64,000 nucleotides of DNA from Dichetophora obliterata (Eukaryota > Arthropoda > Insecta > Diptera > Sciomyzidae), in the NCBI GenBank assembly GCA_963920525.1, contig OY986438.1, positions 73,924,136 to 73,988,135 on the forward strand. The letters are read 5' to 3'. Below the pieces are notes generated by a model. That model worked only from the letters and a program-made list of their open reading frames with translations, did not search any database and was not told where the DNA came from. The translations under genes and the position numbers were made by a program. This document shows, piece after piece, positions 34,950 to 47,169 of the stretch (the first letter of the stretch is position 1; each line of letters begins with the position of its first letter).

Positions 34950-37220
34950 TTGATTGTTTGAGTGCGAAGCGTTTCGGTACTTTGTACTTAAAAAACTTCA
35001 TTGCTCTAATTTTTGTAAGTTAAGCTTACAAAACTATGTCAAAAGACAGAAAAAATGTCAAAAAGACAGAAAAAAATGGAACAAATGTAAATAAAAAACA
35101 ATTTACATAGTACCAAAGCGCTAAGCAGGGGGCTAGAGACGGGGTAAAAACATATTAAATTGGCCACTAAGTTTCGGTCATGTCCGTATGTTTTGATTTT
35201 AATGTTCTTAAAAATTGAAGAAATAAATTATCTTCAAATTTAAGTATTACAATAAATTATTAAAAACTGTCCATCTACTTATAATTCCTATTATAGTTTT
35301 AAGAAAACATTTTTTCTTAAAATATCTACCTAAATATGACCATGCTATACAATGTCACGTCTACAGTCAGACAAAACATTATATAAAACATGCTATACAA
35401 TATCATGTCCCCAACCCGACATAACACTATACACCATTAATCATAATATAAAATTAAAAACTAACTAAACTTGAAAAATAATATAAAAACCTGAAAAAAT
35501 GATTATATAAAAAAAGATAAACATCCCATCTAAATTAAGTGAAACAACGTAAGGGGTTTGTCAATTTTAACGTTTTTTCTGTCTGTCGTCGGGGGCGATA
35601 GTTCTGGGAATGGACCCGCAATTCTAAGTCTTGGTTGCTTCTTCATCTCCTGTGGTGGAGCGGCGGTAGGGTGTTTGGCGATAGTTATTCGTTAGGCATT
35701 CTGTCGACGTTCGGGCCTCGAGCTATCGACATTCTACAATGGTGGAATTAGAATAAATTTATTGTAAACATTAAGGTAAAATTAAGTTATTTTAATAAAA
35801 ATTGCTTGTTACTAATCCAAAAAATTCGCTTATCAGGGGAATGGACTAGTTTCCCTAAGTCTTGGGTTACATCTCCACGCCCCTAGACACTAACATATCC
35901 ATCCTTGTTGTCCTCCTCTGGTCCATTAGTCACCACATGCTTGTGAGTGACTATGGATGAAAAACATTAAATGATTGATTGTCAACAGTGGCATATTAAT
36001 CATACAGGGAAAGTGGGGGTTTACCCAATTTTTAATTGTTCTTGTTAGGTTTTTTGGGGGACCTAGAAGGCGGCTAAGGAGAACCAGTGTGATGCTCCTT
36101 AGCAATAAAAATTATTGCCTATCACACACAGACTACTTACCTTTCTTAGGCGTATTGTTCTTGCGGGTTCCACTATTGGACGGTTCCGTATTTTGGAGCG
36201 TTTTTGGTGGGATTTGCGGGAGCAGTATATTTTTATATATTAAGTTTTCAGGTTTTACTAATTTTTTATTATTTTTTAAGGTTTTATTTATTTATGTTAG
36301 GTTTTTTCACTAGGTTTTTATTAAAATTTTGTTAGATTTTTAATTTTATAGGTTTTCTATCGAATGAGTTTTGTGAATGTGCTGCATATGTGTTACATGA
36401 TATGTGATACATATGTATGTTTGAATGTGCTGTATGCATGTGTTGTATGAAAATTTATTTTAGTTGTCATTAGATTAGCTTACTTCGAATGCGTAGCATT
36501 CAGAATTAGAGGTTGGTTAGGTTTTTAGAATTTTTAAAGCCTTCTGATGAGACCACGTGGCTATGGTCGAAAAACGTTTAAAGGTAGCCTTTAAGCCTAC
36601 ACGGCAAGAATTTTAGGTTTTAGGTTTGTTGTTTCACTAAATATAGATGGGATGTTTATCTTTTTATATATTAATTTTTTCAGGTTTATATTATTTTTCC
36701 GGTTTTAGTTAGTTTATAATTTTATACCATGATTAATGATATATAGTGTTATGTCGTTATTGAAGACATGACATTGTATAGCATGTTTTGTATAGTGTTA
36801 TGTCAGATTGAGGACGTGACATTGTATAGCATTGGTCATATTTAGGTAGATATTTTAAGAAAAAAATGTTTTCTTAAAATTATAATAGGAATTTTAAGTA
36901 GAAGACAGTTTTGAAAAAATTTGGTCTGTGATACTTAAATTTAAGGATAATTTATTTCCTGAATTTGAGTAATATATTATAAAATTATAGCGCATAAAAT
37001 GCTTTTTTTTTTTTTTTTTTATTATTATTATTTAAAGACAGCCCTGTTCAAAAGTTCGTAAATGTAAGTAGTTTTTATTTACATTTTTATATTTTTTCTG
37101 TCTTTTGACATTTTCTGTCTTTATGACACATTTTGTAGGCTTAACTTACAAAAAAAATGTAGAGTAATGAAGTTTTTTAAGTACAAAGTACCGAAACGCT
37201 TCGCGCTCAAATACAATCAA
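34950..37220. mobile_element. 2.27-kb foldback element with about 595-bp inverted repeats
   Basis: Arms at 34950-35548 and 36628-37220 are reverse complements with moderate divergence. Anchors are ttgattgtttgagtgcgaag at the outer left against the complementary cttcgcgctcaaatacaatc on the right, and agatgggatgtttatctttt on the inner right with its complement on the inner left. The 1.08-kb centre (35549-36627) has no transposase; the open frame 35975-36313 shows no known domain. The very long inverted repeats recall foldback or Galileo-type (P superfamily) elements. I could not find a target duplication. Confidence 0.85.
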
Positions 37221-37600
37221 GTTTAATTCAATAAAAGTTATTACAGAATTAAAAATAAATATATTTTTAAGTAACAACAAAAAATTTATTGAAATTTTAT
37301 TGTGTTGCTTATGGGGATATTTTCTTGTTGTTTTTACTTTTACTATTGGTGGTGGTTTTGTTGATTATTGTTTCTTGCATTCTTATGATGCTGGATTGTT
37401 GATATTGTTGTTTTTTCTGTTGATGATTATAACGATGATTAATTTGTAAATATGATTACTAGTAATGATGTGATTACGTTTGTTGTTGTCGTTGTTGTAT
37501 TAGTATTGGTGTTTTTGTTGGTCTATTGCGATAATGTTTATGTTTTTCATTGTTATTATTTTGTGGTAGATCTTAGTAAAACTGAATGATCTACTAGAAA

Positions 37601-38383
37601 TATGTGATTTCGGAGGGTATTTCTTCAATCATTTCAAATCGAGTTTTGTAGAAATATTTAAGGTAATTGAAAAATAGCGGCAGTATTTTATGCCAGGGCC
37701 TTAGTCAGTAAATTTTTTTAAAATTAAAATATAGCTACAATTATTTGTTTCATTTCAATTTTACGTTTAGTTTTTAATATTTTATATACAGTTGCGGACA
37801 AAATAATAGCAGTCGTCTTATATTCAGATATGTTTGAATAAATAATACTAGTCTACAAATTTCGTATCTGTTTTCAAATCTGTACTCAGTTTCCTCCTAT
37901 ATTGTAACATTTTCAATTTACAGGGTTTGATCTAGAATCTGAACTACTCATCATAAAATTAAAAATATCATTTTGTATTTTAAAAAAAAATATCAGCTCT
38001 TCGTATCATCAATCCATATATCAACACTATCGTATCATGTGTGGTAGCGGAGCAAACATTTTGAGATTATCCAACGAAATATCAACAAATTTTGTATTTT
38101 TTGTTTTACGATAATCGCCAGTGAGCTAAGCCATTTTGTAAAAACCTCCAAAATTCATGTTGGCTGGTGTAATAGTTTTTGCAAACTTAAAGTAAAAATT
38201 AAATGAAACAAATAATTGTACTTATATATTAATTATGAAAAAAAATTCATCAAGATCCCCTCCCATGGGTAAATCCTGACTACGGCCCTGGCATAAAATA
38301 CTGGCGTTATTTTTCTAGTACCTTAAATATTTCTAAAAAATTCGAGTTAAAATGATGGAAAAAATACTCTCCGAAATCACATA
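37601..38383. repeat. 783-bp inverted-repeat element
   Basis: The left arm (37601-37775) and the right arm (about 38186-38383) are inverted copies. Both share tatgtgatttcggag at the outer end, the gccagggccttagtcag/ctgactacggccctggc block, and the attatttgtttcatttcaat block at the inner end. Between them, tacagttgcggacaaaataatagcag near 37788 resembles a Tc1-like terminal repeat, so a Tc1-type fragment may sit in the centre. Confidence 0.72.
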
Positions 38384-39090
38384 AAATAATACTTAAATTT
38401 GAAAATATCACGATTTGAACATAAAAATCGAAAATATGCGCATATAATATGCACTTAAAACTCCTAAATATTCGCTACAAAAAGGTAAAATATGCCATTA
38501 AAAATATTTTTCTTATTTTTTATTATCGGTTAAAAAACAAATTGCATTTAATAAACAAAAAAAAAACAATTCATTTTTAAATACATTTAAATACATTTTA
38601 ATACATTACAAAGTTATCTTTTTCCAAAATATTTCGTATTGAATTTTAATGGTTGCAAATCAAAAAAAAGCAAAATATGCAAAAACCACATGAATTTATT
38701 GTATAAAAAATATACGCAATTAATATGCAAAAATAAGCATTTTTTGTAAAATATGCAAAACCATGCATTTATTACAAAATATTTAATAATGCCATTTAGA
38801 AGGAATTTTCATGATTCGCAAAGATAACTTAACCATTTGCGCTTTAAGATACCCAGTAAAAACTTGCATTTGCATGAAATTAATAGCCCTTACTCTCTTT
38901 GCCAATGTTCTGCTGCGTTAGGTGTGATCGATGCTTTTCTCGCTGTTATCAATCAATTTTGTTTTATAGAACGAATAACATCGTGTTCTGGTAAAGCAAG
39001 CGGCGAACAAGTTCTGTTTTGAAGCCGACGAGTGCTCAGCACTGCTCGGTTCTTGTCGTTTAATGAATTGGTTATCCGCCTAACAGAGGT
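38384..39090. other. No gene seen
   Basis: AT-rich sequence with no recognised coding pattern. The open frame 38837-39022 is short and unsupported. Confidence 0.5.
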
Positions 39091-39109
39091 TTTATGCCCA
39101 ATTAGACGA

Positions 39110-39262
39110 AAATATACTGTCCGCGTCCGCTCAAGAGAGGGTCCGCTTAAGAGAGGTTAATTTGTTTGAAAAAGCGGACGAAAAACTTGGTTGTGAAAAA
39201 ACTGTCCGCTCAAGAGAAGTGTCCGCTTAAGAGAGTGTCCGTTAGTAGAGGTTTCACTGTAT
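39110..39262. repeat. Short degenerate repeat of gtccgcttaagagag units
   Basis: At least five variants of tccgctcaagagag or tccgcttaagagag occur in this stretch, just upstream of a Tc1-like element. I know similar sequences as common dispersed repeats in invertebrates; no function is assigned. Confidence 0.6.
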
Positions 39263-39297
39263 ATTACAGACTAATAATTTTTTTGCGGATTTACGTA

Positions 39298-40952
39298 CAG
39301 TGTTGCGCAAAACAATAGCAACAAAATAAGTGCGCTGCAACAAAATCGTGTATCTTTTTTAATATTGGGGGCACACAAAAATGATTATAGGAATCAAAGT
39401 ATATATTCATACATCATATATAAAACAAATCAAATTCAAATTTGGTTTTGTTTTTTTTTATTAAATTTAAAATTAATGTGACTACATTCAACTTGTCTGT
39501 GAGCAAAACAATAGCAACAAAACTTGAAATATGTAAAAAGAGAACAGAAGTTCGAAGAATTATTGGGAAAAGTTCCGTTATTGTAAAGCACGTGTTGTTT
39601 GTAAGTCATAAACATTTAAGTTTAGTTTTTTTTGTGCTAGTTGTGACATTGACTGTTCCATTTATAATGGCACGTTTTAAATTCTGTGAAGCTCTTAAAT
39701 TACAAATTATTTCCGAATATAAAAACGAAAATTCGCAAATATCTAACGTGAAACAGTTTGATATTGATCAGTCAATAGTTTGCAGATTAATAAAGAAATA
39801 TACCTTCACAAAAGACGTAACAACGGTACATTAAAGAGGGCGACCGCGGAAAACATCGCTGCGTAATGACAGGAACATTTGTGGTGTATTCAAGCGAAAT
39901 GCATTTGCCACAGCCAAAGAGGTTGTTTGGACACTTGATTTAGATATCCACCACAGCACTGTTTGAAGACGAGCCGTTGAGAACGATTAAAGAAGTTACA
40001 GACCGGCAGAGAAACCTTTGCTTACAGCTTAGCATAAAAAAAAGGTGAGGTGTTACAATTTAAGCAATTCTGTCTGAAATTGTGGCAACTAGTTGCAATT
40101 TATTGTTTTTTAGACTCAGTCTTCCAAAATAGCACCTAAATTGGACCGTTCAAAAATCGAAAACCGTTTTTTTAGCGATGAATAAAAGTTCAACTTGATT
40201 AATTCAGATGGGATGTGCACGGTACGGCGCCACTCAGGTACACGACTTGAAGCCCGAAACTGCAAAATAAATTTTGAACACGGATGCGATGGCATTATGG
40301 TCTGGACTTATTTTTCCTATAAAGAAGTTGAACCATTTCAAAAAATCTATGGAATTATGGATCGATTTGTATATAATGACATTTGAGAAAGCAAGATGCG
40401 ACTACATTCAGAGTGGAATATGTCGCTTCAGTGAACGTTTCAGCCCGATCACGACCCAAAGCACACTTCAAAGCTCATCAAAGATTACATAAGAGGCAAA
40501 GGGATTCAAGTCCTTGATTAGCCGGCACAGTTACAATGACTTGAATCCCATTGAAAATCTTTTTGGGATTTTGAAGGTAAAAGTTTCTGGTCAAAGGTTT
40601 TCCAATAAGACTGCACTGTATGAAGCGCTGAAACTTAATTGGGAACATATACTAATACTAACATATCTACTTTGCCGCTCAGCTGTGCAGCGGTTATCAA
40701 GAATAATGGATCTTACACCAAATATTAATTATGTTGCTTTTGTTTTGCTTTTAGACAAACTGAATGCAGTCATATTAATTTTAAATTTAATAAAGAAAAC
40801 AAAACCAAATTGGAATATGATTTGTTTTTAATATGATGTATGAATAAATGCTTTTGTTCCTATAATCATTTTTGTGTGTCCCTAATATTTAAAAAGATAC
40901 ACGATTTTGCAGAAGCGTACTGATTTTGTTGCTATTGTTTTGCGAAACACTT
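39298..40952 (+). mobile_element. Tc1-like DNA transposon
   Basis: Inverted ends begin CAGTGTTGCGCAAAACAATA on the left and AAGTGTTTCGCAAAACAATA when the right end is read inward. TA flanks each side (39296-39297 and 40953-40954). A second conserved block (gataca...cacaaaaatgattatagg) continues the terminal repeat for about 100 bp. The 1655-bp length is normal for the family. Its transposase gene is decayed. Confidence 0.9.
39667..40730 (+). pseudogene. Tc1-like transposase, decayed
   Basis: The start MARFKFCEALKLQIISEYKN with FDIDQSIVCRLIKKY forms the N-terminal helix-turn-helix that binds the terminal repeats. A GRPRKTS AT-hook-like motif follows after a stop near 39832. The C-terminal part keeps DLNPIENLFGILKVKVSGQR (from about 40540), which holds the last acidic residue of the DDE catalytic triad region. 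A His/Pro-rich DHDPKH-type segment is readable in another frame near 40446. Many stops and shifts occur between these parts, so no active enzyme can be made. Confidence 0.82.
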
Positions 40953-41143
40953 TACATTTAAAGGCGTTATGCGTACTTTTAAACTGTGAGGTGAAAATGT
41001 TGTTCGAAAAAAAATCCTGATTATAATAGCATTAAACAATTATTTGTTTTATCGATACACAATTAAAAAAATTAAATACATTGGTTTTGTTGAAAAGCCG
41101 AGCTAAGCTCGGTCGCCTAGGTACTTAAATTTAATAACAAGTA

Positions 41144-42487
41144 GGGTCCGCCATCTAACTTTTTTTTTCAATTAGTGCTTATTTCGTGAATGGTAACACT
41201 TAGCTCATGTCTGATTTGACAGATAATTAGTTTTATCCTTCCGCTGAACGAATATGGTTGTGTATACGCTTGAACAACGCTGGGAAATATTGCGACATTA
41301 CTTTGAAAATCATGGTAATGTTGCAGAATGTGTGCGAAAATTGCGTATGGATTTTGAAAGAAGAGAAGCACCGTCAGCTCCGTATGTTCGTTATCTTGTG
41401 AAAAAAGTGAAAGAAACTGGCATCCTCGTCGATAAACTAAAGCGTGAAAAGCAAAAAACAGTGCGTACACCCGAGAATATTGCTGCTGTGGCAAAAAGTG
41501 TGCGTGAAGCGCCATCAACATCAATTCACCGTCGTTTTCAAAAATTGAACATTTCGGAGACATCATTGAGACGAATTTAGCATAAATACCTTGGTATGAC
41601 GCCATACAAAGTCCAATTGGTTCAGGAGTTCAGCTGAATGAACGAATCGTGGGTAGCGAAAATTTAACTGAAAAAGTACGTTTAACTGATTGATTTGTTT
41701 TTAGAATAAAATTATAATGAAATCGCACCAGTTAATAGCTACTTAGAGGTTTTTAAGTCGAATAAATGAATACTTGAATTGATAGCAAAAATTATGTGCT
41801 TTGTACTAGCTACAATTTTTATAATTCGAATTAATGAATAATATATTTGATAGTAAAAGTCGTACGATAGTTCTTTGTACTAGTTACTATTTCCTTAATT
41901 CGAATGAATGAGTGAATTATTCGATAGTTTCGTGCACTATTTACTATTTTTAAAGTAAATGAATGAACAAAATATTCGAACGAATTGTTCGATAGTTGAA
42001 ATCATTCGATAGTAAACTATCGATAGTTGAAATCATTCGATAGTGCCCATTACTAAAGCCAACTGACCATCCAATACTGACCATCCAATACTGACCATCC
42101 TGCGATCGACTTGATTTTGAAGATCGCATTATCAGCCGCAGAGCTGATGTCGTTTGGCCACCTCGGAGCTGCGATTTGACACCGTTGGACTTTTATTTGT
42201 GGGGTGCCCTCAAAGATAAGTGTTACGCTGACAAGCCAGAAACAATTGACGCTTTAAAGGACAATATTCGTGAAGTCATTGGTGAAATACAGCTGCACAC
42301 AATCGATAATGTGCTTAAAAATTGAACCGATCGTGTAGGCTACTGCATGGCCAGCCGAGGCAGCCATTTGAATGAAATTATTTTTGATTATTAACCGGAA
42401 GGATTGTACTTTCAAATAAAATTTGAGAAAATATCCAATAGTTTTTTTTTATAGAATTTTCAAAAAAAAAAGTTATTTGGCGGACAC
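41144..42487 (+). mobile_element. Tc1/mariner-type DNA transposon with internal insertion
   Basis: Ends GGGTCCGCCATCTAACTTTT and, on the right, the complementary aagttatttggcggacac are inverted repeats flanked by TA (41142-41143 and 42488-42489). The transposase is split by about 400 bp of AT-rich sequence (about 41660-42058) that repeats ttcgatagt motifs and looks like a separate insertion. Confidence 0.82.
41254..42395 (+). pseudogene. mariner-like transposase, interrupted
   Basis: The N-terminal part (41254-41580) reads MVVYTLEQRWEILRHYFENH, YVRYLVKKVKETGILVDK and SIHRRFQKLNISETSLRRI, a helix-turn-helix region of the DUF4817 type found in insect Tc1/mariner transposases. A stop follows at 41578. 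The C-terminal part (from about 42150) reads CDLTPLDFYLWGALKDKCYA then DALKDNIREVIGEIQLHTID and RGSHLNEIIF, which contains the final catalytic acidic residue region. The central catalytic portion is displaced or lost with the internal insertion. The gene is not functional. Confidence 0.8.
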
Positions 42488-42489
42488 TA

Positions 42490-43024
42490 GGTTTATTTTG
42501 AAAAAACCGTTAAATCTTTAAAAAACCGATAAGCTTTTAATTGATTGATAAACAACTTTTTTCTTCAAGGGACTCCATACAAAACAAATGAGATAAAACG
42601 TTTTTTATTTTAATTAAAGACTAAGAATATGTGTACAAAATTAAGACAGCCGATGTAGATGATCCCAACAAACAGTCAAGATAAAAATTTACTGCACTTT
42701 TGAAGTGGGTTAACAACAATAAAGTAAATGTTTGTCAATACAAATGTTTTATCTATCCCAAACACGACGGTCACATAATTGAAGTGTACGAATCTATTGT
42801 ACGACCTAGTCGAAGACAACTCCTTACAAGTTTAAATTATTGTTCTACAAACCATACGAAAAAATTTAAAACTAAAAAAAACTAACTAAACTTTGTATTA
42901 TATGGGTATTTATATACTTAACGAGCCGAAAGCCCCGGTAGCTAGCGCCCTTCTTTTCTTTTAATTATAATAATTAGTTATTGTAATTACCATAAAAAAT
43001 AAATAATTATTATACTTAAAAAAT
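42490..43024. other. No gene seen
   Basis: AT-rich DNA after the mariner-like element. The frame 42700-42885 has no known domain. Confidence 0.5.
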
Positions 43025-43145
43025 TTTAACTTTCGATTAAAGTTTTTCTATATGACCTTATTTATTATGTTGATTTTATACGATTTAAATATAAATTCTA
43101 AATGTTTGATAGTTTAAATCATACTTGATTTTAAATACAAATTCT
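43025..43145. repeat. Direct repeat, left of Avl9-like fragment
   Basis: It shares ttatttattatgttgatttta and tctaaatgtttgatagttta with 45250-45357 in the same orientation. The two copies bracket the gene fragment at 43480-44900. Confidence 0.72.
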
Positions 43146-43479
43146 AGTTTTTTGATAGTTTAAAATCGTTTATTGAGCTTTAGGTCAGGTTAAAATTTTC
43201 TAAAACTTTCGTTAAAATTTTGTCACCATTCCTGAAGTTTGCTTGGCATTCATCTTTTTTGTTGCCATTTTGTATATTCAAGTTGAGATCAGCGTCAGTA
43301 CTCACAAAATATCACACGCACATCAAAACATTCCTGAATGCATTGGGTTTTTTTTTTAATCTTTCATAAACAGTGCATTAAAGTGGTCGTAGTCCTTTGA
43401 TGCTGCATCTACATTATAGCAACAAATCGAATTAAAAATGTCAACAATGGTCAAAAATTACATCCACCAACACACTCAC

Positions 43480-44900
43480 CATTAGAAACAGCAGTGCGCA
43501 GCAAGGCCAACATGTAACCCTGAAACTGATCCACTGATCGCTGCCCGCAGCATCCTCTTTAGGCGTTTGTACATGCTTCATTAAATAGTCCATGAAACGC
43601 AAGTCATAAGTACTCAAGGCTATTTGACGTCGCAGCTCTTGGTCATGCGCATCAATGTTGGCATTTTCTATATCCACTAGAACATCAGCGAGCTGAATTT
43701 TTTGCTGCAAAAGCACCTTCGAGCTGCCAATGACGTAGCTAAGTACAGACGGATCCGCCAACAGATCCATGTATGGCAAGGAAAGGTATGGCAAGCAGAT
43801 TGCCACTGGCAAAGATGGTTATGGGTGCACGGTACTCATTTGGATTAACGGCATCATTGAAGAATAGTGAAAACTCAAATTTTACATTTTTTTTAATCAT
43901 ATGTTTTTAGGCCTTCTAAATCCAAATCCATGGATTTAGAAAAAAATACTAATCATTATGGGTATCAAAAGAAAGCTAAGGATGTTACTTGTTCAACGAG
44001 TCAATTATCATAAAAATCCATGCATTACTTTTGAAGATATAACATTTTACGTATTATGCATATTAGAATTAATTCAGAATTATATTCTGAAGTACTGTAG
44101 ATAGCATAGTTTTACGTTTTTTCGTAAAAGGGTGAACCGTCAAGTATGCATAATACGTAAAATGTTATATCCTTAAAACTAATGCATGGATTTTTATGAT
44201 AAATGACTCGTTGAATAAGTAACATTATTAGCTTTCTTTTGATACCCATATTGATTAGTATAGTAGGGAAATAATATAAGCAATCACATGTTTTTGAGGC
44301 CAATTTTTACATGTTTGGACCCCTATAACTTCTAAACCACTTGCTAGAACCACTTGCCTGAAATTTTCCGGATTTGGATTTAAAAAGCCTTTATACACAT
44401 GATTAAAAATCATTTTTAAAATTCCAGTTTTCACTATTCTTCAATTGTTTCGGATTAACGGCAGTCTGTGTCAGCAGATTGGCTAAAGAGTTCAGATTAA
44501 ACCTTTTTTAAATAAGCTGCTGCACTTATTAAGTTTACCCAAATTATCTGGACATTCCGGAGAATCCATTCGATTCAACTCGCGTGTTGACTGCGATGCT
44601 TAAATATCACCACTAGCTCCAGATTCACTTGCTGTGTAATCATCACAGTGCAATCATCTACCAGTTTAACACAGCTGGCTTACTCTGGCGAATCCTCTTT
44701 CGCAGATACAACCTCAACAGTTGGCGCTACATCAATGTTCACGGAGAACTCCGTTGGTTGATGTGTTTCTCATGACCAAGTACAGCGATAACTTCATCGG
44801 CGCAGCTCTTGCCCTTTTCTTAATCCTTCAAATCCGCTGAGTTTACCTTTGTTCAGCAGCAGTGTATCGAAGAGCACAATGCGTTTGGAGTTCCAAAGAC
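43480..44900 (-). pseudogene. Fragment of an Avl9-like (DENN-family) trafficking gene, disrupted
   Basis: The minus-strand frame ending near 43480 reads LSLPYMDLLADPSVLSYVIG, SSKVLLQQKIQLADVLVDIE and LRRQIALSTYDLRFMDYLMK. I recognise this as the DENN-type region of AVL9, a protein of late secretory traffic. Homology ends with LALLRTA in a shifted frame, followed by a donor (aatg|gtgagt) at 43480/43479, so the copy kept exon structure. Further upstream, after a MITE (43857-44444), segments such as SKRIVLFDTLLLNKGKLSGF near 44850 and VEVVSAKEDSPE near 44700 are broken by stops and shifts. The family call rests mainly on the first segment; the upstream parts are less sure. Confidence 0.5.
43857..44444. 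mobile_element. 588-bp foldback MITE inside the Avl9-like fragment
   Basis: The ends TTGAAGAATAGTGAAAACT and AGTTTTCACTATTCTTCAA are exact inverted repeats. Long inner arms also pair, for example cattatgggtatcaaaagaa at 43956 with its complement near 44235. The copy of ggattaacggca on each side (43842-43853 and 44452-44463) suggests a target duplication of unusual length or an imprecise insertion. It contains no gene; the frame 44112-44303 is a shadow. Confidence 0.82.
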
Positions 44901-45249
44901 CATAAAATTAGGCATTATTATTTTTAGCATCCAATAAAGCACCCATATAATACATATAAATAAATAAATAAATGCTTACATTTTTCTTAGTGGTGAATTT
45001 TTACAAACATTGAAGTCGAACAGTGTTGCCGCGGCGAAGTTAAAAAAGTACCCTTGAAAAGGTCCCAAGTGTGTCCACTTTAGAAAAAAGAGCATCCACG
45101 TTTCAAATTCGAAAAATCAATAATATATTAATTTTTTTTTAACACAAAAACAACATTTCAAATTTTTCAAAAAATGAAACACCATTTTTGACGCTTTAAT
45201 AACAATTTTACAAGAAAAAATATTTTTAAGATTTTTTTAAAATAAAAAA

Positions 45250-45357
45250 CTATATTAAAGTTTTTTCTAAATGACCTTGTTATTTATTATGTTGATTTTA
45301 TATGATTTAAATACAAATTCTAAATGTTTGATAGTTTAAATCATACTTGAGAAACTT
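45250..45357. repeat. Direct repeat, right of Avl9-like fragment
   Basis: Second copy of the repeat at 43025-43145, ending gtttaaatcatacttga. Confidence 0.72.
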
Positions 45358-46340
45358 TTAAGGTATATTGCATGATACAAAAATGTATCAAGTAGCCTTG
45401 ACTACAACCTATTTTCTCACGAACTGCGATAAACGAACGTCAAACAAGAGAAAACAAAACGAGCGTTCAATAACAGTTTTTTTAATACTTTTCTTAAAGC
45501 ACCACCGCCTCCGCTGACGTCGTATCGTGGAGTTTCAGTTTCTATCAACAAAGACAAAGATTAATTGGGAAATTTTTAGTTTGAATACATTATTTACAAA
45601 TTAAATTTATTTATTTATTTTCTTCTGTTGCACAAAACATTTTTGAAATCTCCACAGCAACCATAGCACGCTCTCATTTTGATTTTTCTTTTGTTTGGCA
45701 TACGTTTATCGCAGCAAAAACTGTCGCTTCTACTTTATAATATTTAATACCATAGTATTGTAACACTCCACATAAAAAATAATTTTATTTTGTTAAATTT
45801 TCAATATAAGAGCCTGGACGGTGTTGTATATTTTCGCTTTTCTATTTGTATTCAAAATAAAAACAAAGAATTTTAATGGTATTCACTAAATTATTTAAGC
45901 CCGGCTAATTTGCTAAACTTAACAAATTTGTTAAGTCCTGTCAAAATTTTGTATGGGAAAAGATTTAGCAAGTTAAGAAGCTCAGCTCCGTGTTTTTGTT
46001 TAGCCGATACCATTTGTTAAGTTGGAAACGTCAAACTTAAGCTTATTGAGTGTAGTGATGAATTGTTTTTGGAATGAGTTCTAATAAGTACCAAATTATT
46101 TTTGATTTGTAAGTTCAAAGTCTAAAAACTGCTCTTTATTAATAAAAAAATAAAAACTTTGCAACAGGGTTGGTAGAGATGTAAAACATTTCAAGGGTTC
46201 TGAGTAGCAAATGTTTAAAAAGTGTTAACGCACTGTAATATAAAAACTGAAATACATTTTTTGTTACAGAGTACTGGTTACACGAGTTATTAAAACAACA
46301 GATTTTTAGCTGTAAGTAGGTATAATATGGGGATTCTGGA
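45358..46340. other. No gene seen; contains a 20-bp perfect palindrome
   Basis: No coding pattern. At 45917-45936 the sequence acttaacaaatttgttaagt is its own reverse complement, and related aacttaa/ttaagtt motifs recur up to 46045. This may be the edge of an element. Confidence 0.5.
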
Positions 46341-46353
46341 TCATGGCGGAGCA

Positions 46354-46575
46354 ACGGAGCCGCTTGTGCAAGTTGACGGCACTTTTTTGCGGTTTTGCGG
46401 TTTTGGGTTGTGCAAGTTGACGGCACTTTTTGCGGTTTTTGCGGTTTTGGGTTGTGCAAGTTGACGGCACTTTTTGCACTTTTTGCAGTTTTTGCGGTTT
46501 TGGGTTGTGTAAGTTGACGTCACTTTTTGCGGTTTTGGCTTGTGCAAGTTGACGATAGTTTTTGTGGTTTTGACT
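46354..46575. repeat. Tandem array of gttgtgcaagttgacggcac units
   Basis: About five degenerate units of 45-53 bp combine ttgtgcaagttgacg with runs of tttttgcggtttt. Open frames on the minus strand (46139-46459, 46306-46869, 46341-46547) only read through the repeats. The array borders the virus-like element and shares its gcggtttt motif. Confidence 0.85.
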
Positions 46576-47060
46576 TATCTCCGTCCGTCCGTTTTGCGGT
46601 TTTTGATAAGCAGTTGCATAAAATGTAAACATTTTTTTTTTCAATGTTTGTGAAAATAACAAATTGTCTTCTGCGGTTTTTGACAAGAAGTTGTATAAAA
46701 TGTAAACATTTTTGTTATCTCCGTCCGTCCGTTTTGCGCTTTTTGATAAGCAGTTGCATAAAATGTAAACATTTTTGTTTTTCAATGTTTGGGAAAATAA
46801 CAAATTGTCTTCTGCGGTTTTTGATAAGAAGTTGTATAAAATGTGAACATTTTTGTTATCTCCGTCCATCCGTCCGTCCGTCCGTTTTGCGGTTTTTTGA
46901 TAATCAGTTCCATAAAAAATATAAAAATTTTTGATTTTTTCAATGCTTGGGAAAATAATAAATTGTATTCTGCGGTTTTTTGATAATCAGTTCCATAAAA
47001 ATATAAAAATTATGTTTTATCAATGCTTGGGAAAATAATGAATTGTCTTCTGCGGTTTTT
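46576..47060. repeat. Tandem array, about 141-bp unit, with a motif shared by the virus-like element
   Basis: Units begin tatctccgtccgtccgtttt (46576, 46716, 46857) and each contains ataaaatgtaaacattttt and aacaaattgtcttctgcgg. The last-named motif recurs at about 46657, 46797, 46962 and 47038, and again far away in the intergenic region at 56529. This links the array to the Maverick-like element and suggests an end region or a repeated regulatory block. Confidence 0.82.
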
Positions 47061-47169
47061 TGATAATATAACCATTAAAATCAAATATTAAAAGACAGTT
47101 ATGAAATATTTTAAAATAAATTTTTTTAAACATTTAGAATACATTTTACAATACAAGCTTGTCTTATCA

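Noticed and set aside
35975..36313. 112-residue frame in the loop of the foldback element
   Set aside because: No known domain, odd composition and no conservation evidence. I could not link it to a transposase.
46306..46869. 187-residue minus-strand open frame
   Set aside because: It reads through the tandem arrays at 46354-47060 and simply repeats the same peptide in blocks; no domain and no promoter.
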